Positions 53,440 to 61,982 of a stretch of 64,000 bases of DNA are shown here, one piece after another. Source of the stretch: CALKZN01 sp050633785 (GTDB lineage: Bacteria > Pseudomonadota > Gammaproteobacteria > Arenicellales > Arenicellaceae); NCBI GenBank assembly GCA_050633785.1, contig JBOEHE010000033.1, forward strand, positions 1 through 64,000, written 5' to 3'. How positions within the stretch are numbered: the stretch's first letter is position 1; each line of letters starts with the position of its first letter. Both the position numbers and the translations under genes were made by a program. The notes beneath the pieces are model-generated. The model worked only from the letters and a program-made list of their open reading frames with translations, was not told the origin of the DNA and made no database searches.

Positions 53440-55089
53440 TTAATTTTCGTGCGCACCAATATCAGGTTTAAGCGGATCCCGCATATTGCCGCTAAAATCG
53501 TCGATAAACTCTTCAATACGAGTCCCTGCGTCGATTGCCGGGCTGTTCACATTGGGGCGATAGTCATTGGACATATTCAAATCAGGGTTACCTTCCAGAC
53601 TGCCAGTGGTACCCAGCAAGTCCATCCAGCCAAGCACATCATATGTTCTGGTATTGCGATTGGGGTAATCGGTCTGGTCCCAGAAAACAGCTGTACGGTT
53701 TGGATCAAAATACAGGTTATATTCAGATATCAGTGACAGATTATTGGCCGGCATGGAATTCACCTTAATATCCTCCACTGCTGAGTTAGTATTGTCTGGA
53801 TGCAACGCAACAATGTTATTCTTCACTCGGATATTTTTATTGAATTTGCTGGTTGAAGGGGTGTTACGATAATCATTCTGTTTATCCAAATGAATGCCAG
53901 CCTGCCCATCACGGGCAACATCTACTAAGGTGTTGTTGTATGCTCGTCCATTGAGTGCCGACCAGAAACCTATTCCCGCATAGCGCGTGTTACGAATCAG
54001 GTTATTGTAAGCCAAACCATCAATGCTCTCGTAATTGTATGGGTTGCTGACACTGTCAAAAAACTGACCATCTGTTGATTGGCCTATGGCAATGCCAATG
54101 CCTACATTTTCGATACGATTATGGCGAAAAACACAGCCGGTGCCACCTCCTTTGCACTTCATGGCTATATCAGCAATCACACCTTCATTGTTATATATAT
54201 CATGCACATAATTATTCTCTATCAATAAGCGGTCAGCATTCACACTATCAATGCCTTGACCATTGCTACTGTTCTGCCGTGTTCGATATATCTCATTATT
54301 CCAGATCACTGCATCATTAGCTTCAGGTACAATTTTGACTCCATCAGCATCAACATGGTGAATGACGCTATTGCTCAGAACACTGTCAGCACCATCGAAT
54401 TTAACCCCATAAAAACCACCGGTAATCTCCAAACCGTGCACACGGCCTCTGTCTTTAAAAAACCATAAATTGGAATACTGCAAATTGGTATTTTGATGAA
54501 TCAATTTAACAGTTTCACCCGGCATTGAGCGGATCAAAATATCGCTGTGTCTGATCGTCGGCCCATTCCCTGTAGTGGTGTACTGGCCCTCACGTAGAAA
54601 AATGGCATCACCTTCCGTCACCTGACTCAAAGCATGTAATAAAGTCTTAAAGGGTGCATTGATGCTACCCGAGTTTGCGTCACTGCCTGTTGTGGCAACA
54701 TAGTAGGCAGCGCCTGTGTAATGCATCATATCCAGACTGTGAACAGGCAACGATGCTGTCTGAACACCCTGCGCTGAAACATCCAGACTCAAGCGATTAC
54801 GCTGGTCTGTCTTGATATAGAACATAAAACGAGACTGACCTTGCGCAACAACAAAAGAATTGACCGCAGAGCTGCAGTTGCTATCGGTACTGACAGCAAT
54901 ACCTGCCCCAGATACATAAACCGTATTGGCAAACTGAAAACTCAAAGGCGCTTTATCCGCATCACGAAACTCAGCGACTATACGTTTGCAATCTCCCACA
55001 TTCACAGTTGTCATGGTCTCATAGAAATGCAGGCTAGACGATGTGTCAAACAACAGCATAGTAAGCATTGGAACAATCTGGTTAATCAC
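53440..55089 (-). CDS. Right-handed beta-helix protein without the C-terminal motif
   Basis: 549 residues. The GTG start at 55089 has AAGGAGTTG just before it. The first 110 residues are a beta-sandwich-like part; from YYVATTGSDANSGSINAPFKTL the beta-helix begins, with SDILIRSMPGETVKLI, GLEITGGFYGVKFDG, VSNSVIHHVDADGVKI-like and LLIENNYVHDIY coils, and it closes DYRPNVNSPAIDAGT and DIGAHEN. That end is the common Pectate_lyase_3/DUF1565 finish, not the Cys tail. Its putative signal peptide is weak. Confidence 0.84.
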   Translation of the reverse strand: MINQIVPMLTMLLFDTSSSLHFYETMTTVNVGDCKRIVAEFRDADKAPLSFQFANTVYVSGAGIAVSTDSNCSSAVNSFVVAQGQSRFMFYIKTDQRNRLSLDVSAQGVQTASLPVHSLDMMHYTGAAYYVATTGSDANSGSINAPFKTLLHALSQVTEGDAIFLREGQYTTTGNGPTIRHSDILIRSMPGETVKLIHQNTNLQYSNLWFFKDRGRVHGLEITGGFYGVKFDGADSVLSNSVIHHVDADGVKIVPEANDAVIWNNEIYRTRQNSSNGQGIDSVNADRLLIENNYVHDIYNNEGVIADIAMKCKGGGTGCVFRHNRIENVGIGIAIGQSTDGQFFDSVSNPYNYESIDGLAYNNLIRNTRYAGIGFWSALNGRAYNNTLVDVARDGQAGIHLDKQNDYRNTPSTSKFNKNIRVKNNIVALHPDNTNSAVEDIKVNSMPANNLSLISEYNLYFDPNRTAVFWDQTDYPNRNTRTYDVLGWMDLLGTTGSLEGNPDLNMSNDYRPNVNSPAIDAGTRIEEFIDDFSGNMRDPLKPDIGAHEN

Positions 55090-55108
55090 TATTCAACTCC
55101 TTAAATCA

Positions 55109-56809
55109 TTATAAACACAGGATGGAAAAACGCCCTGCACCGGCCTTAACCGGAAAACACCAAGCTGCAGAATCATCAGGCCCAGTATTAATAGATGGGC
55201 CTATCACTTCAGTTCCGGTCACATAAGGCCCTATATTGGCCCCAAAGCGTCCTGCATTTCTGGCCGGTGATGTTGCCTGTAAGTGATAATCTCCATTTTC
55301 AGCATCAACAAACAGAGGATCGGCTTCAAATGAATTGACGTCAGGGTGGTCAAAAGTGATGCCTCCCGCTATAGCTTGAGCAGCCTGCCAGGCTGATAAA
55401 CTGAAGAAGTTCTGTTCACTGGGAGGACTGCCAGAGCTGCCATTCAAGTTCAGATAAAACCGGTTTGAGTTTTGAAAGAACAGGTTGAAGTCGCTGAAAT
55501 CAATACCTGACAAATGGTTCGGTGCCTGCACATTATCTGTGCCAAAACGACCACTCTTATAGAAAATATTGTCATAGTTTTCCAAACCCGAAAAACCTTT
55601 GGTCGCAAAAGCAATGTTTGGGCCGACAAACAGGTTATTACGAATAACCTGCCCAACACTGGATTCACCTGCATCAAAAGGGTTAGAGGTAATCGCCAGA
55701 AAATTATTACTGAAGATATTATGACTGATGGTGTGATTACGATGCCCAGGCTGACCAGCACCAGCTACCGAAAACCAGATCCCCCGATACGTATCATGAA
55801 TCAGATTTCTTCTGAAAACCGACCCTAGACGTTCACTTCTATCACTGGATTGAAAGTTTTTAACAAAAATACCATTGCGACTGTCATAAATTTCATTATT
55901 TTCAATCAAACTATTCTGTAACACGTAAACATGAATAGCCGATGCATTCCCATTACTTGGATCATCGGCCAGATAGGAACCATGCAAAATATTATTACGA
56001 ATCACACAGCCCATACATCCATAAGGCATGATCAAACCAATATTATTCCCAGCGGTAGTCGTCACATCGTGGATATGATTATTTTCTATCACTATGCGTC
56101 TGGCATAGGATGTCTCAGCGCGTGTTTTAATTGGTGCATGGCGAAGCTCAAAGCCTCGGATAACAATGTCAGACAAACTGTTAATTTCAAAACTATTACC
56201 TTGTGCGTTCAGCCCCGTTCTTTGGTCGATGATCACTTTATCTCCGGGAAATGCCTCATAAATAATGGGTTGACCCACAATGCCTGAACGGGCAGGAACA
56301 ATGGCTGGCACATACTGTCCCATGGTTGAAAGCTCGGTGTATATTCCAGCTTTGACATACACCCTCTGTCCTGCAGTTAAGATGTCTGCCGCATGCTGGA
56401 TCGTCTGCCAGGGCAGTTCCTGTGTCCCAGCATTGTCATCACTTGCCGCAGGATGGTGTTTGTCCACAAAGAAAGTCGCTCCAACAGGTTCAGCAGGAGC
56501 CACCACAAACACTCGTTGTTCAGCAGTTTCCAGACCATCACCAGCATCTTCATCAGCCGTCCAACGAACAACCGTGGTACCCACAGGGAATAAAGCGGGT
56601 GCATTATTGCTGAGCGTATATCCACTGACATCAATCTGCGCCTGACCAATAGCCACACTGACAGGCACACGACTCTCGACCACCACCGCCTCAGGGGCGG
56701 CTAAAATAGCTTGCGCCTGAACAGAAACCGTATTTGCCCAAAGCAGATAGCAACAGGCCAGATACCCCAGCTGTTTACTCCATAGAAAACGTTTGTCAAC
56801 GGCAGGCAT
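55109..56809 (-). CDS. Secreted HYR-like plus beta-helix protein with C-terminal Cys motif (3)
   Basis: 566 residues. Signal peptide LGYLACCYLLWANTVSVQAQA. The region 25-110 has the HYR/Ig-like pattern (PEAVVVESRVPVSVAIG, FPVGTTVVRWTADED). The beta-helix starts with ATFFVDKHHPAASDDNAGTQ and LPWQTIQHAADIL, then YVKAGIYTELS and many NNHIHDV/NNEIYDSRNGIFVK coils. The tail is CFPVKAGAGRFSILCL. Its ATG is one base after the stop of the upstream gene, so translation is coupled. Confidence 0.86.
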   Translation of the reverse strand: MPAVDKRFLWSKQLGYLACCYLLWANTVSVQAQAILAAPEAVVVESRVPVSVAIGQAQIDVSGYTLSNNAPALFPVGTTVVRWTADEDAGDGLETAEQRVFVVAPAEPVGATFFVDKHHPAASDDNAGTQELPWQTIQHAADILTAGQRVYVKAGIYTELSTMGQYVPAIVPARSGIVGQPIIYEAFPGDKVIIDQRTGLNAQGNSFEINSLSDIVIRGFELRHAPIKTRAETSYARRIVIENNHIHDVTTTAGNNIGLIMPYGCMGCVIRNNILHGSYLADDPSNGNASAIHVYVLQNSLIENNEIYDSRNGIFVKNFQSSDRSERLGSVFRRNLIHDTYRGIWFSVAGAGQPGHRNHTISHNIFSNNFLAITSNPFDAGESSVGQVIRNNLFVGPNIAFATKGFSGLENYDNIFYKSGRFGTDNVQAPNHLSGIDFSDFNLFFQNSNRFYLNLNGSSGSPPSEQNFFSLSAWQAAQAIAGGITFDHPDVNSFEADPLFVDAENGDYHLQATSPARNAGRFGANIGPYVTGTEVIGPSINTGPDDSAAWCFPVKAGAGRFSILCL

Positions 56810-56810
56810 C

Positions 56811-57758
56811 TTACAAACATACCGTCGCAGGCTTTGCCTGAGACGTCATTACGGCAAAACACAAACGATCATCAGCAACGGGTTGAACACCAGACAAGCA
56901 CCCGATCGGCTGCGTCGAGACAACGATATTGTCGAAATAGCGTTGTTGTTCCGCCGGGCTGCCGCCATTCCAGTAGTTTTCAAAAAATACAGTATTGATA
57001 CCATAGTCATTATAACTACCAACAAAATTCAAATTATCGCTACTGACCTCCAATTGGCCATCAATCCAGAATTCCTGAATGCCATTGCTTTGTCCAGCAT
57101 CATTCAATTTCACATGCGCTTCGATGCAATACCAGCGATTATCCGCACCACCCGCAAACAGCTGAGTCTGACCATTTTTAAAACCCAGATAGTCCATGTG
57201 GTCAAAGTCGTTATAAGCCACACACTCAACGTTATTGTCCTGCCCAACACAACTCACTGGATCAATTGCCAGTTCGTTCGTTGTGCCCTGCCATAGATGC
57301 GCAATCATTGCCTGCGACCAGTCATCAGCGCTGATCACACTGGCCCGACTCAACTTAAACGGATTCCCTTGCCAGCCAGACTGCATCTTCAGATACATTC
57401 GATAATAGATTTCACGAAAGTCTTCAGTGTTGCGAATGCCTTTGTCCATATATGAGCTGGGGTTGCGACCAAAAGCCAGTTTCAAATTCCCGGCACCAGT
57501 CTCTCCGGCTTGCCAGAGCACTCTCATGCCCCGGCTATTATTGAACCCCACATTTTCAATCGGGACAAATTCACTGTCATTGCTGTCATGTTCAAAATAG
57601 CGTTTGTTGTTAACCAGCGCTTCAACACTTTCAAAGTCATCACAAAATATCCATGCGGGATGCCGGGAGTGCCAGTTTTCACACTCTTCAGCCAACACCG
57701 GCTGTTGCATGACTGCAATTAACAAAAAACCTGACCAAGCTATGACATTCTTCAGCAA
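56811..57758 (-). CDS. Secreted jelly-roll (polysaccharide-lyase-like) protein with C-terminal Cys motif (4)
   Basis: 315 residues. Signal peptide VIAWSGFLLIAVMQQPVLA. The body resembles concanavalin-A-like/PL14-PL20 jelly-roll proteins: WIFCDDFES, FREIYYRMYLKMQSGWQG, RWYCIEAHVKLND, EFWIDGQLEVSS and RYFDNIVVSTQ. It may bind or cleave an acidic polysaccharide; catalytic residues cannot be verified by eye. The end is CFAVMTSQAKPATVCL. The start appears to be a TTG at 57758 after AAAGGTGA. First gene of the operon. Confidence 0.75.
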   Translation of the reverse strand: MLKNVIAWSGFLLIAVMQQPVLAEECENWHSRHPAWIFCDDFESVEALVNNKRYFEHDSNDSEFVPIENVGFNNSRGMRVLWQAGETGAGNLKLAFGRNPSSYMDKGIRNTEDFREIYYRMYLKMQSGWQGNPFKLSRASVISADDWSQAMIAHLWQGTTNELAIDPVSCVGQDNNVECVAYNDFDHMDYLGFKNGQTQLFAGGADNRWYCIEAHVKLNDAGQSNGIQEFWIDGQLEVSSDNLNFVGSYNDYGINTVFFENYWNGGSPAEQQRYFDNIVVSTQPIGCLSGVQPVADDRLCFAVMTSQAKPATVCL

Positions 57759-57954
57759 AACAATAATTCACCTTTAAAACAAGCACTTACTATACCAAGT
57801 AAAAAAATTTCAACCTGTAAAAAACGAACATCTCAAGTTATTTTGTTTTTTTTAAGATTATTTTATTTTTTTTGCATCCATTTGCCAGACTCATGTCGTC
57901 TTTACCAATAAGAACACTTTTTTAATTACTTTTCTTAAATTCTGGAGAAACAAC

Positions 57955-58377
57955 ATGACATATATCAACACAAAATTGGCCCTGACTCTGACTTTACTCA
58001 TTGGCAGTGCAGGCGCCGCCCACGCAGCAGATAAAGCTAAGGTATTAACTGATAAAGCTGGTATGACCCTATATACCTTTGACAAAGATAGTGCTGGAGT
58101 CTCTAACTGTTACGGTGGATGTGCCCAGAAATGGCCACCTTTCACTGCCAGTGAAAATGCTGCACTTAAACCTGGTTGGAGCATTATTCAACGCAAAGAT
58201 GGTTCTATGCAGTGGGCCTATAAAGACCAACCTTTATACACTTGGGTAGGAGACACCAAAGCAGGAGACACAACTGGCGACGGCATCAAAGGCGTCTGGC
58301 ATACTGCTACCAAACAAAAAGCAAAAGACAGCAAGGTTTCTTACTACAAGAAAAAGTCGTATAAATCTGACTACTGA
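57955..58377 (+). CDS. PF03640 (COG4315-type) secreted protein
   Basis: 140 residues. Signal peptide LALTLTLLIGSAGAAHA. The mature part has two copies of the family pattern Y-x-[FWY]-x-x-D: TLYTFDKD near residues 38-45 and LYTWVGDTKAG near 98-108, with NCYGGCAQKWPPF between. These proteins are predicted periplasmic or lipoproteins with an unknown binding role, and often lie near ECF sigma/anti-sigma pairs, as here. RBS CTGGAGAAA precedes the ATG. Its transcript ends at the strong hairpin at 58408. Confidence 0.88.
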   Translation: MTYINTKLALTLTLLIGSAGAAHAADKAKVLTDKAGMTLYTFDKDSAGVSNCYGGCAQKWPPFTASENAALKPGWSIIQRKDGSMQWAYKDQPLYTWVGDTKAGDTTGDGIKGVWHTATKQKAKDSKVSYYKKKSYKSDY

Positions 58378-58407
58378 TAAACGCGCATAGCTCTGGGGTG
58401 GTGGGCG

Positions 58408-58448
58408 GACCAGTGAGTCGAATTTGCGGCTCGCTGGTCTGTTTTTTT
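58408..58448 (+). terminator. Strong Rho-independent terminator
   Basis: GACCAGTGAGTCG (58408-58420) pairs with CGGCTCGCTGGTC (58427-58439) with two G-U wobbles, around a 6-nt loop, followed by TGTTTTTTT. It ends transcription of the PF03640 gene before the sigma-factor gene. Confidence 0.88.
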
Positions 58449-58480
58449 GCCGTTATAGAGGATGATTCAATAGCTTAACA

Positions 58481-59068
58481 ATGAGGAATCAGGTTATTAT
58501 TTTACCTTTACAGAACACAATTGAGGCGCGAGTGACTGAGTCCGACTGGACAGACCAGATAGACCAACTGCTGTACAGGGTTCAGCGACAGGATCAACCT
58601 GCGCTCAAAGCGCTCTACATGGCAACGTCTTCCAAGCTGCTTGGCCTTATCACTCGTATCATCAAAGACAAGGCGGAAGCAGAAGACGTGTTGCAGGAAG
58701 TGTTTCTCAAAGTATGGGAACAGTCTCACAAATTTACCGGTTCTGGCAGTGCCTGGGGCTGGCTCTGTGTTCTCACGCGCAATAAGGCATTGGACCGGGT
58801 TCGTAGCCTGGCAAACCGTCGCCACAATTCGATAGATGATTATCAGGACCTGCTGGGCAGCATGGTTGCCAATGATACCAACCCACACTCTCACTCCATT
58901 CAACATTGCCTTAACTCACTCAAGGAACAATCACGCAACAGTATTGTTCTATCGTTTATCTATGGTTATAGCCATACCGAATTAGTCGATGAACTGTCCG
59001 CACCTTTGGGAACCATCAAGTCATGGGTACGCCGCGGTTTGCAGGAGTTAAAACAATGCCTGGCTTAA
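58481..59068 (+). CDS. ECF RNA polymerase sigma factor (SigK-like)
   Basis: 195 residues. Region 2 includes LITRIIKDKAEAEDVLQEVFLKVWEQ and WLCVLTRNKALDRVRS; region 4 is SLKEQSRNSIVLSFIYGYSHTELVDEL, then APLGTIKSWVRRGLQELKQCL. Conserved with the SigK/ECF19 group. The ATG at 58481 has no good ribosome site; GTG at 58532 with GAGG upstream is an alternative. It overlaps its anti-sigma gene. Confidence 0.92.
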   Translation: MRNQVIILPLQNTIEARVTESDWTDQIDQLLYRVQRQDQPALKALYMATSSKLLGLITRIIKDKAEAEDVLQEVFLKVWEQSHKFTGSGSAWGWLCVLTRNKALDRVRSLANRRHNSIDDYQDLLGSMVANDTNPHSHSIQHCLNSLKEQSRNSIVLSFIYGYSHTELVDELSAPLGTIKSWVRRGLQELKQCLA

Positions 59069-59805
59069 GATACCGCAACCCTGCCATCTGTGATCATCTG
59101 GCCAGCCAATATGTCACTGGTTTTATGACGCCACGTCTTCGCCGCAGAATGGAGGCCTTGCTGGAAACCACCCCAGAATTGCAACGGGCCGTGGCATTCT
59201 GGGCCGACTCAGTAGCCCCTTTACAATTGGAACTTCCCGAAGAAACTCCCGATGACAAGGTCTGGGATCAGATTGCCAAGAGCACCAATAAAGACACCAG
59301 ACACAAACATAAAACATCAAACAACAATTGGTGGAATACATTATTTTTCTGGAAAAGCGTGAGCTTTGGCAGCCTTGCAGCTTCTCTGGTTTTAGGCTCC
59401 CTGCTGTTGTTTTCCGGCACTCCCCAAGTATCGATAAAACCCAGTTATATGGCTGCTATGGCTTTGCACAATGCACCTGACAGTGATATTCAGTTTATTG
59501 TAACCGCTTATAAAAAAAGTACCGACAAAAGCTCATGGCTGAAATTACAATGGTCTGCTCGACATAAACGAAGCATTGAACAAGCCATGCATTTATGGGC
59601 AGAAGATAAAGATTCTGGTGAATTGACCTATATAGGCCCAGAACCAGCCGACAAAAAAGCCTGGAGACTAGAAACGACAAACTGGCGAGCTATTGCTAAC
59701 AGCAGCCGTCTACTTATGACCAGTAATGCTTTGCAACCGAACCAGAACAATCTGCTATTCTCTGGACAATGCGTACAGTTGCAATCATGGAAAACGGAGA
59801 CCTGA
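59056..59805 (+). CDS. Anti-sigma factor, RskA type
   Basis: About 249 residues. The cytoplasmic part (1-85) begins CDHLASQYVTGFMTPRLRRRMEALLETTP, resembling the RskA anti-sigma domain, without the zinc-binding HxxxCxxC. One membrane helix follows near 95-118 (SFGSLAASLVLGSLLLFSG), then an extracytoplasmic domain. It would hold the sigma factor until a signal triggers cleavage. ATG at 59056 has GGAGTTAAA upstream and lies inside the sigma gene. Confidence 0.86.
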   Translation: MPGLRYRNPAICDHLASQYVTGFMTPRLRRRMEALLETTPELQRAVAFWADSVAPLQLELPEETPDDKVWDQIAKSTNKDTRHKHKTSNNNWWNTLFFWKSVSFGSLAASLVLGSLLLFSGTPQVSIKPSYMAAMALHNAPDSDIQFIVTAYKKSTDKSSWLKLQWSARHKRSIEQAMHLWAEDKDSGELTYIGPEPADKKAWRLETTNWRAIANSSRLLMTSNALQPNQNNLLFSGQCVQLQSWKTET

Positions 59806-60229
59806 GCCGGTTCCTCAATTCCCTTGTTGCGACTAGGTTCTAAGAACACATAAAACAACATTTTTTCTTATCGAAGTTGACGGCCATGCACAACAAGCGC
59901 ATAGTCTGCTTTTGAATGGATCACTCTGAATTTAAACACTAAAACTCAGGTCTTTCCCACGGGTTGTTCTGTCGCCCTTTCAATACTGATTTTGACAGAT
60001 TCAGCTCACAAAATGCTATTTATCAAGCACTACTCTCTGAGATCCCAAAATGACTCAGAGCGGATAGAACAATCAAGCATAATTTATTCCATAGATGAGT
60101 AGATTATGAGAAATTTTATTATTTTTTAGAGTTATGCTGAGGTTTCTCACCATCCCAATAACAGGATAATAACCGCTGACATTTAATACAGAAAATGAGT
60201 CATGACTATTTTGCTACATTGTTGCCACC
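59806..60229. other. 424-bp gap with a lone MITE end
   Basis: No gene. At 60128-60147, AGAGTTATGCTGAGGTTTCT matches the right end of the element at 41596-41615 in 18 of 20 positions, and both share ATAATAACCG shortly after it. A possible promoter for the following gene (TTGACA near 59991) has no clear -10 partner. Confidence 0.5.
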
Positions 60230-61117
60230 ATGCATAACATTACCCTGAATTCTTCAACCGACACCAGGGGGCAGATGTACGGCATTATTGTTGCTATGAT
60301 ATCCGCATTTTCATTTGGTATAGCGGTGCCATTAGCCAGCATCACCTACAGCGGTGGAGCCAACCCGATTACCTTAGCCATTATCAGAACAATGGTAATG
60401 TCAGTAATTGCTGTTTTGCTGGTCTTGCTGCTAAAACGTGATTGGCGCGTTCCCCAAGAGGCTGTCTTTTCCACTTCTTTAGTCGCTATTGGCATGGCCT
60501 GCTTGAGCATTGGCATTCTCAATGCCGTCAATTACATCCCTGTCAGCCTGGCAATATTAATTATGTACATCTACCCAGCTCTGGTAGTTGTTCTTGAGAC
60601 CATTCTGCTTGGGCAACGACTGAGTATATTGCGCTTAATTACTTGTTTGCTGGCCTTCACCGGTCTGGCATTGGTCCTTGGCCCCTCTTTTTCTGATCTT
60701 GACTGGCGAGGAATTGCGTTTGCTGTTCTTGCCTGCATCAGTTCAACTACCGTTATGCTGGCAACACGCACTGCCCGACGGCACATTAACGAAGTCGCAC
60801 TCATGCTCTGGGGCATCATTGGCGGAATACCAATTCTGCTATTTTTCTGGCCATTGCTGGGTGGCATTGCTATACCAGATACCCAACTTGCCTGGACAAG
60901 CCTCGCTGCGGTTTGCTTTTTCTTCGTAGTCGCATTTTCATGCTATATTATCTCAATGCGTTATATCAGCGCTGGTCGAGCATCGATGATTTACAACATT
61001 GAACCCTTAGTAGCAATTGTTGGAGCAACAGTATTGCTTGGTGAAAGCCTATTATTGGTGCAACTGTTCGGTGCCGCATTTGTGATAACAGCAGTGCTTC
61101 TTGCTGCAAGAGAATAA
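60230..61117 (+). CDS. EamA/DMT-family transporter
   Basis: 295 residues with ten membrane helices in two EamA repeats: IIVAMISAFSFGIAVPLASI begins the first and LACISSTTVMLATRTARR the second; the repeat ends carry IPVSLAILIMYIYPALVVV and ISAGRASMIYNIEPLVAIV. These exporters move small metabolites or amino acids. It is 15 bp before a FetB-like gene and likely in the same transcript. Confidence 0.9.
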   Translation: MHNITLNSSTDTRGQMYGIIVAMISAFSFGIAVPLASITYSGGANPITLAIIRTMVMSVIAVLLVLLLKRDWRVPQEAVFSTSLVAIGMACLSIGILNAVNYIPVSLAILIMYIYPALVVVLETILLGQRLSILRLITCLLAFTGLALVLGPSFSDLDWRGIAFAVLACISSTTVMLATRTARRHINEVALMLWGIIGGIPILLFFWPLLGGIAIPDTQLAWTSLAAVCFFFVVAFSCYIISMRYISAGRASMIYNIEPLVAIVGATVLLGESLLLVQLFGAAFVITAVLLAARE

Positions 61118-61132
61118 CCAACAGCATCAATC

Positions 61133-61828
61133 ATGCAGACTATTTCATGGCTCTCTCTGAGCTGGTGCCTCATACCGGTTAGTCTGGTGGCATTTATCTT
61201 CTGGCGCTGGCATAACGGCCATGTTTCAGAAATACTCATCGCCACCACCCGCATGGCAGTACAACTTATAGCCGTTGGCTATGTATTGATTTTTTTATTC
61301 AACACTCCCTCAGTCTGGATTTCTCTGGCGGTCATGTCAGTCATGCTGTTGGCTGCCAGCTGGATTGCTATTCGGCCCGTTCGCCACCACCAAGGCTTGC
61401 TAATACCAGCCGGGATTGCATTAATAACCTCCGTTATCTTTCATTTAGCCATTTCTCTTAAACTGGTCCTGCAAGTTGATGTCTGGTACGAACCCAGAGT
61501 ACTCATTCCATTGGCTGGTATGTTCTTCGCCAATTCCATGAACTCAATCAGCCTGACTGCCGAACGCTATTTCTCAGAAATAAAAAATAGAACAGACACT
61601 GCCGCAGCCAGAGTCCATGCCTACAGAACAGCCATGATACCGCAAATTAATGGTTTGCTGGCCGTCGGCCTGGTTGCATTGCCAGGCATGATGACAGGAC
61701 AGATTCTCTCCGGAGTATCACCTCTGATTGCCGTTAGGTACCAGATCCTGATTATGACCATGTTGCTGGGAACCTGCGGCTTAAGTAGCGCACTTTTGTT
61801 GTGGCAATTAAGTCATCGCCGACAATAA
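61133..61828 (+). CDS. FetB-like (UPF0014) ABC permease
   Basis: 231 residues, about seven membrane helices. EILIATTRMAVQLIAVGYVL, PLAGMFFANSMNSISLTAERY, AYRTAMIPQINGLLAVGLVALPGMMTGQIL in order are the UPF0014/FetB signature. FetA-FetB in E. coli helps export iron or protect against peroxide. The FetA ATPase is not adjacent, so this would need a partner elsewhere. Confidence 0.86.
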   Translation: MQTISWLSLSWCLIPVSLVAFIFWRWHNGHVSEILIATTRMAVQLIAVGYVLIFLFNTPSVWISLAVMSVMLLAASWIAIRPVRHHQGLLIPAGIALITSVIFHLAISLKLVLQVDVWYEPRVLIPLAGMFFANSMNSISLTAERYFSEIKNRTDTAAARVHAYRTAMIPQINGLLAVGLVALPGMMTGQILSGVSPLIAVRYQILIMTMLLGTCGLSSALLLWQLSHRRQ

Positions 61829-61982
61829 ACTTTTTGATAACTCACACTTATTTCAACAACAACACCTGTCAGAAAGTTTCCACGCTCTCAAGTCCTGGCT
61901 TATTGCCTGGCAGGCTGATTCAGCTTCCTTCACGGGGTCTACTAGGGCCTGTTGGGCCGGAAACACCACTGATTGGAACCAT

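Noticed and set aside
59943..59960. Further GTGGGAA/TTCCCAC site at TCTTTCCCACGGG
   Set aside because: Only the right half matches; the left half has no symmetric partner.
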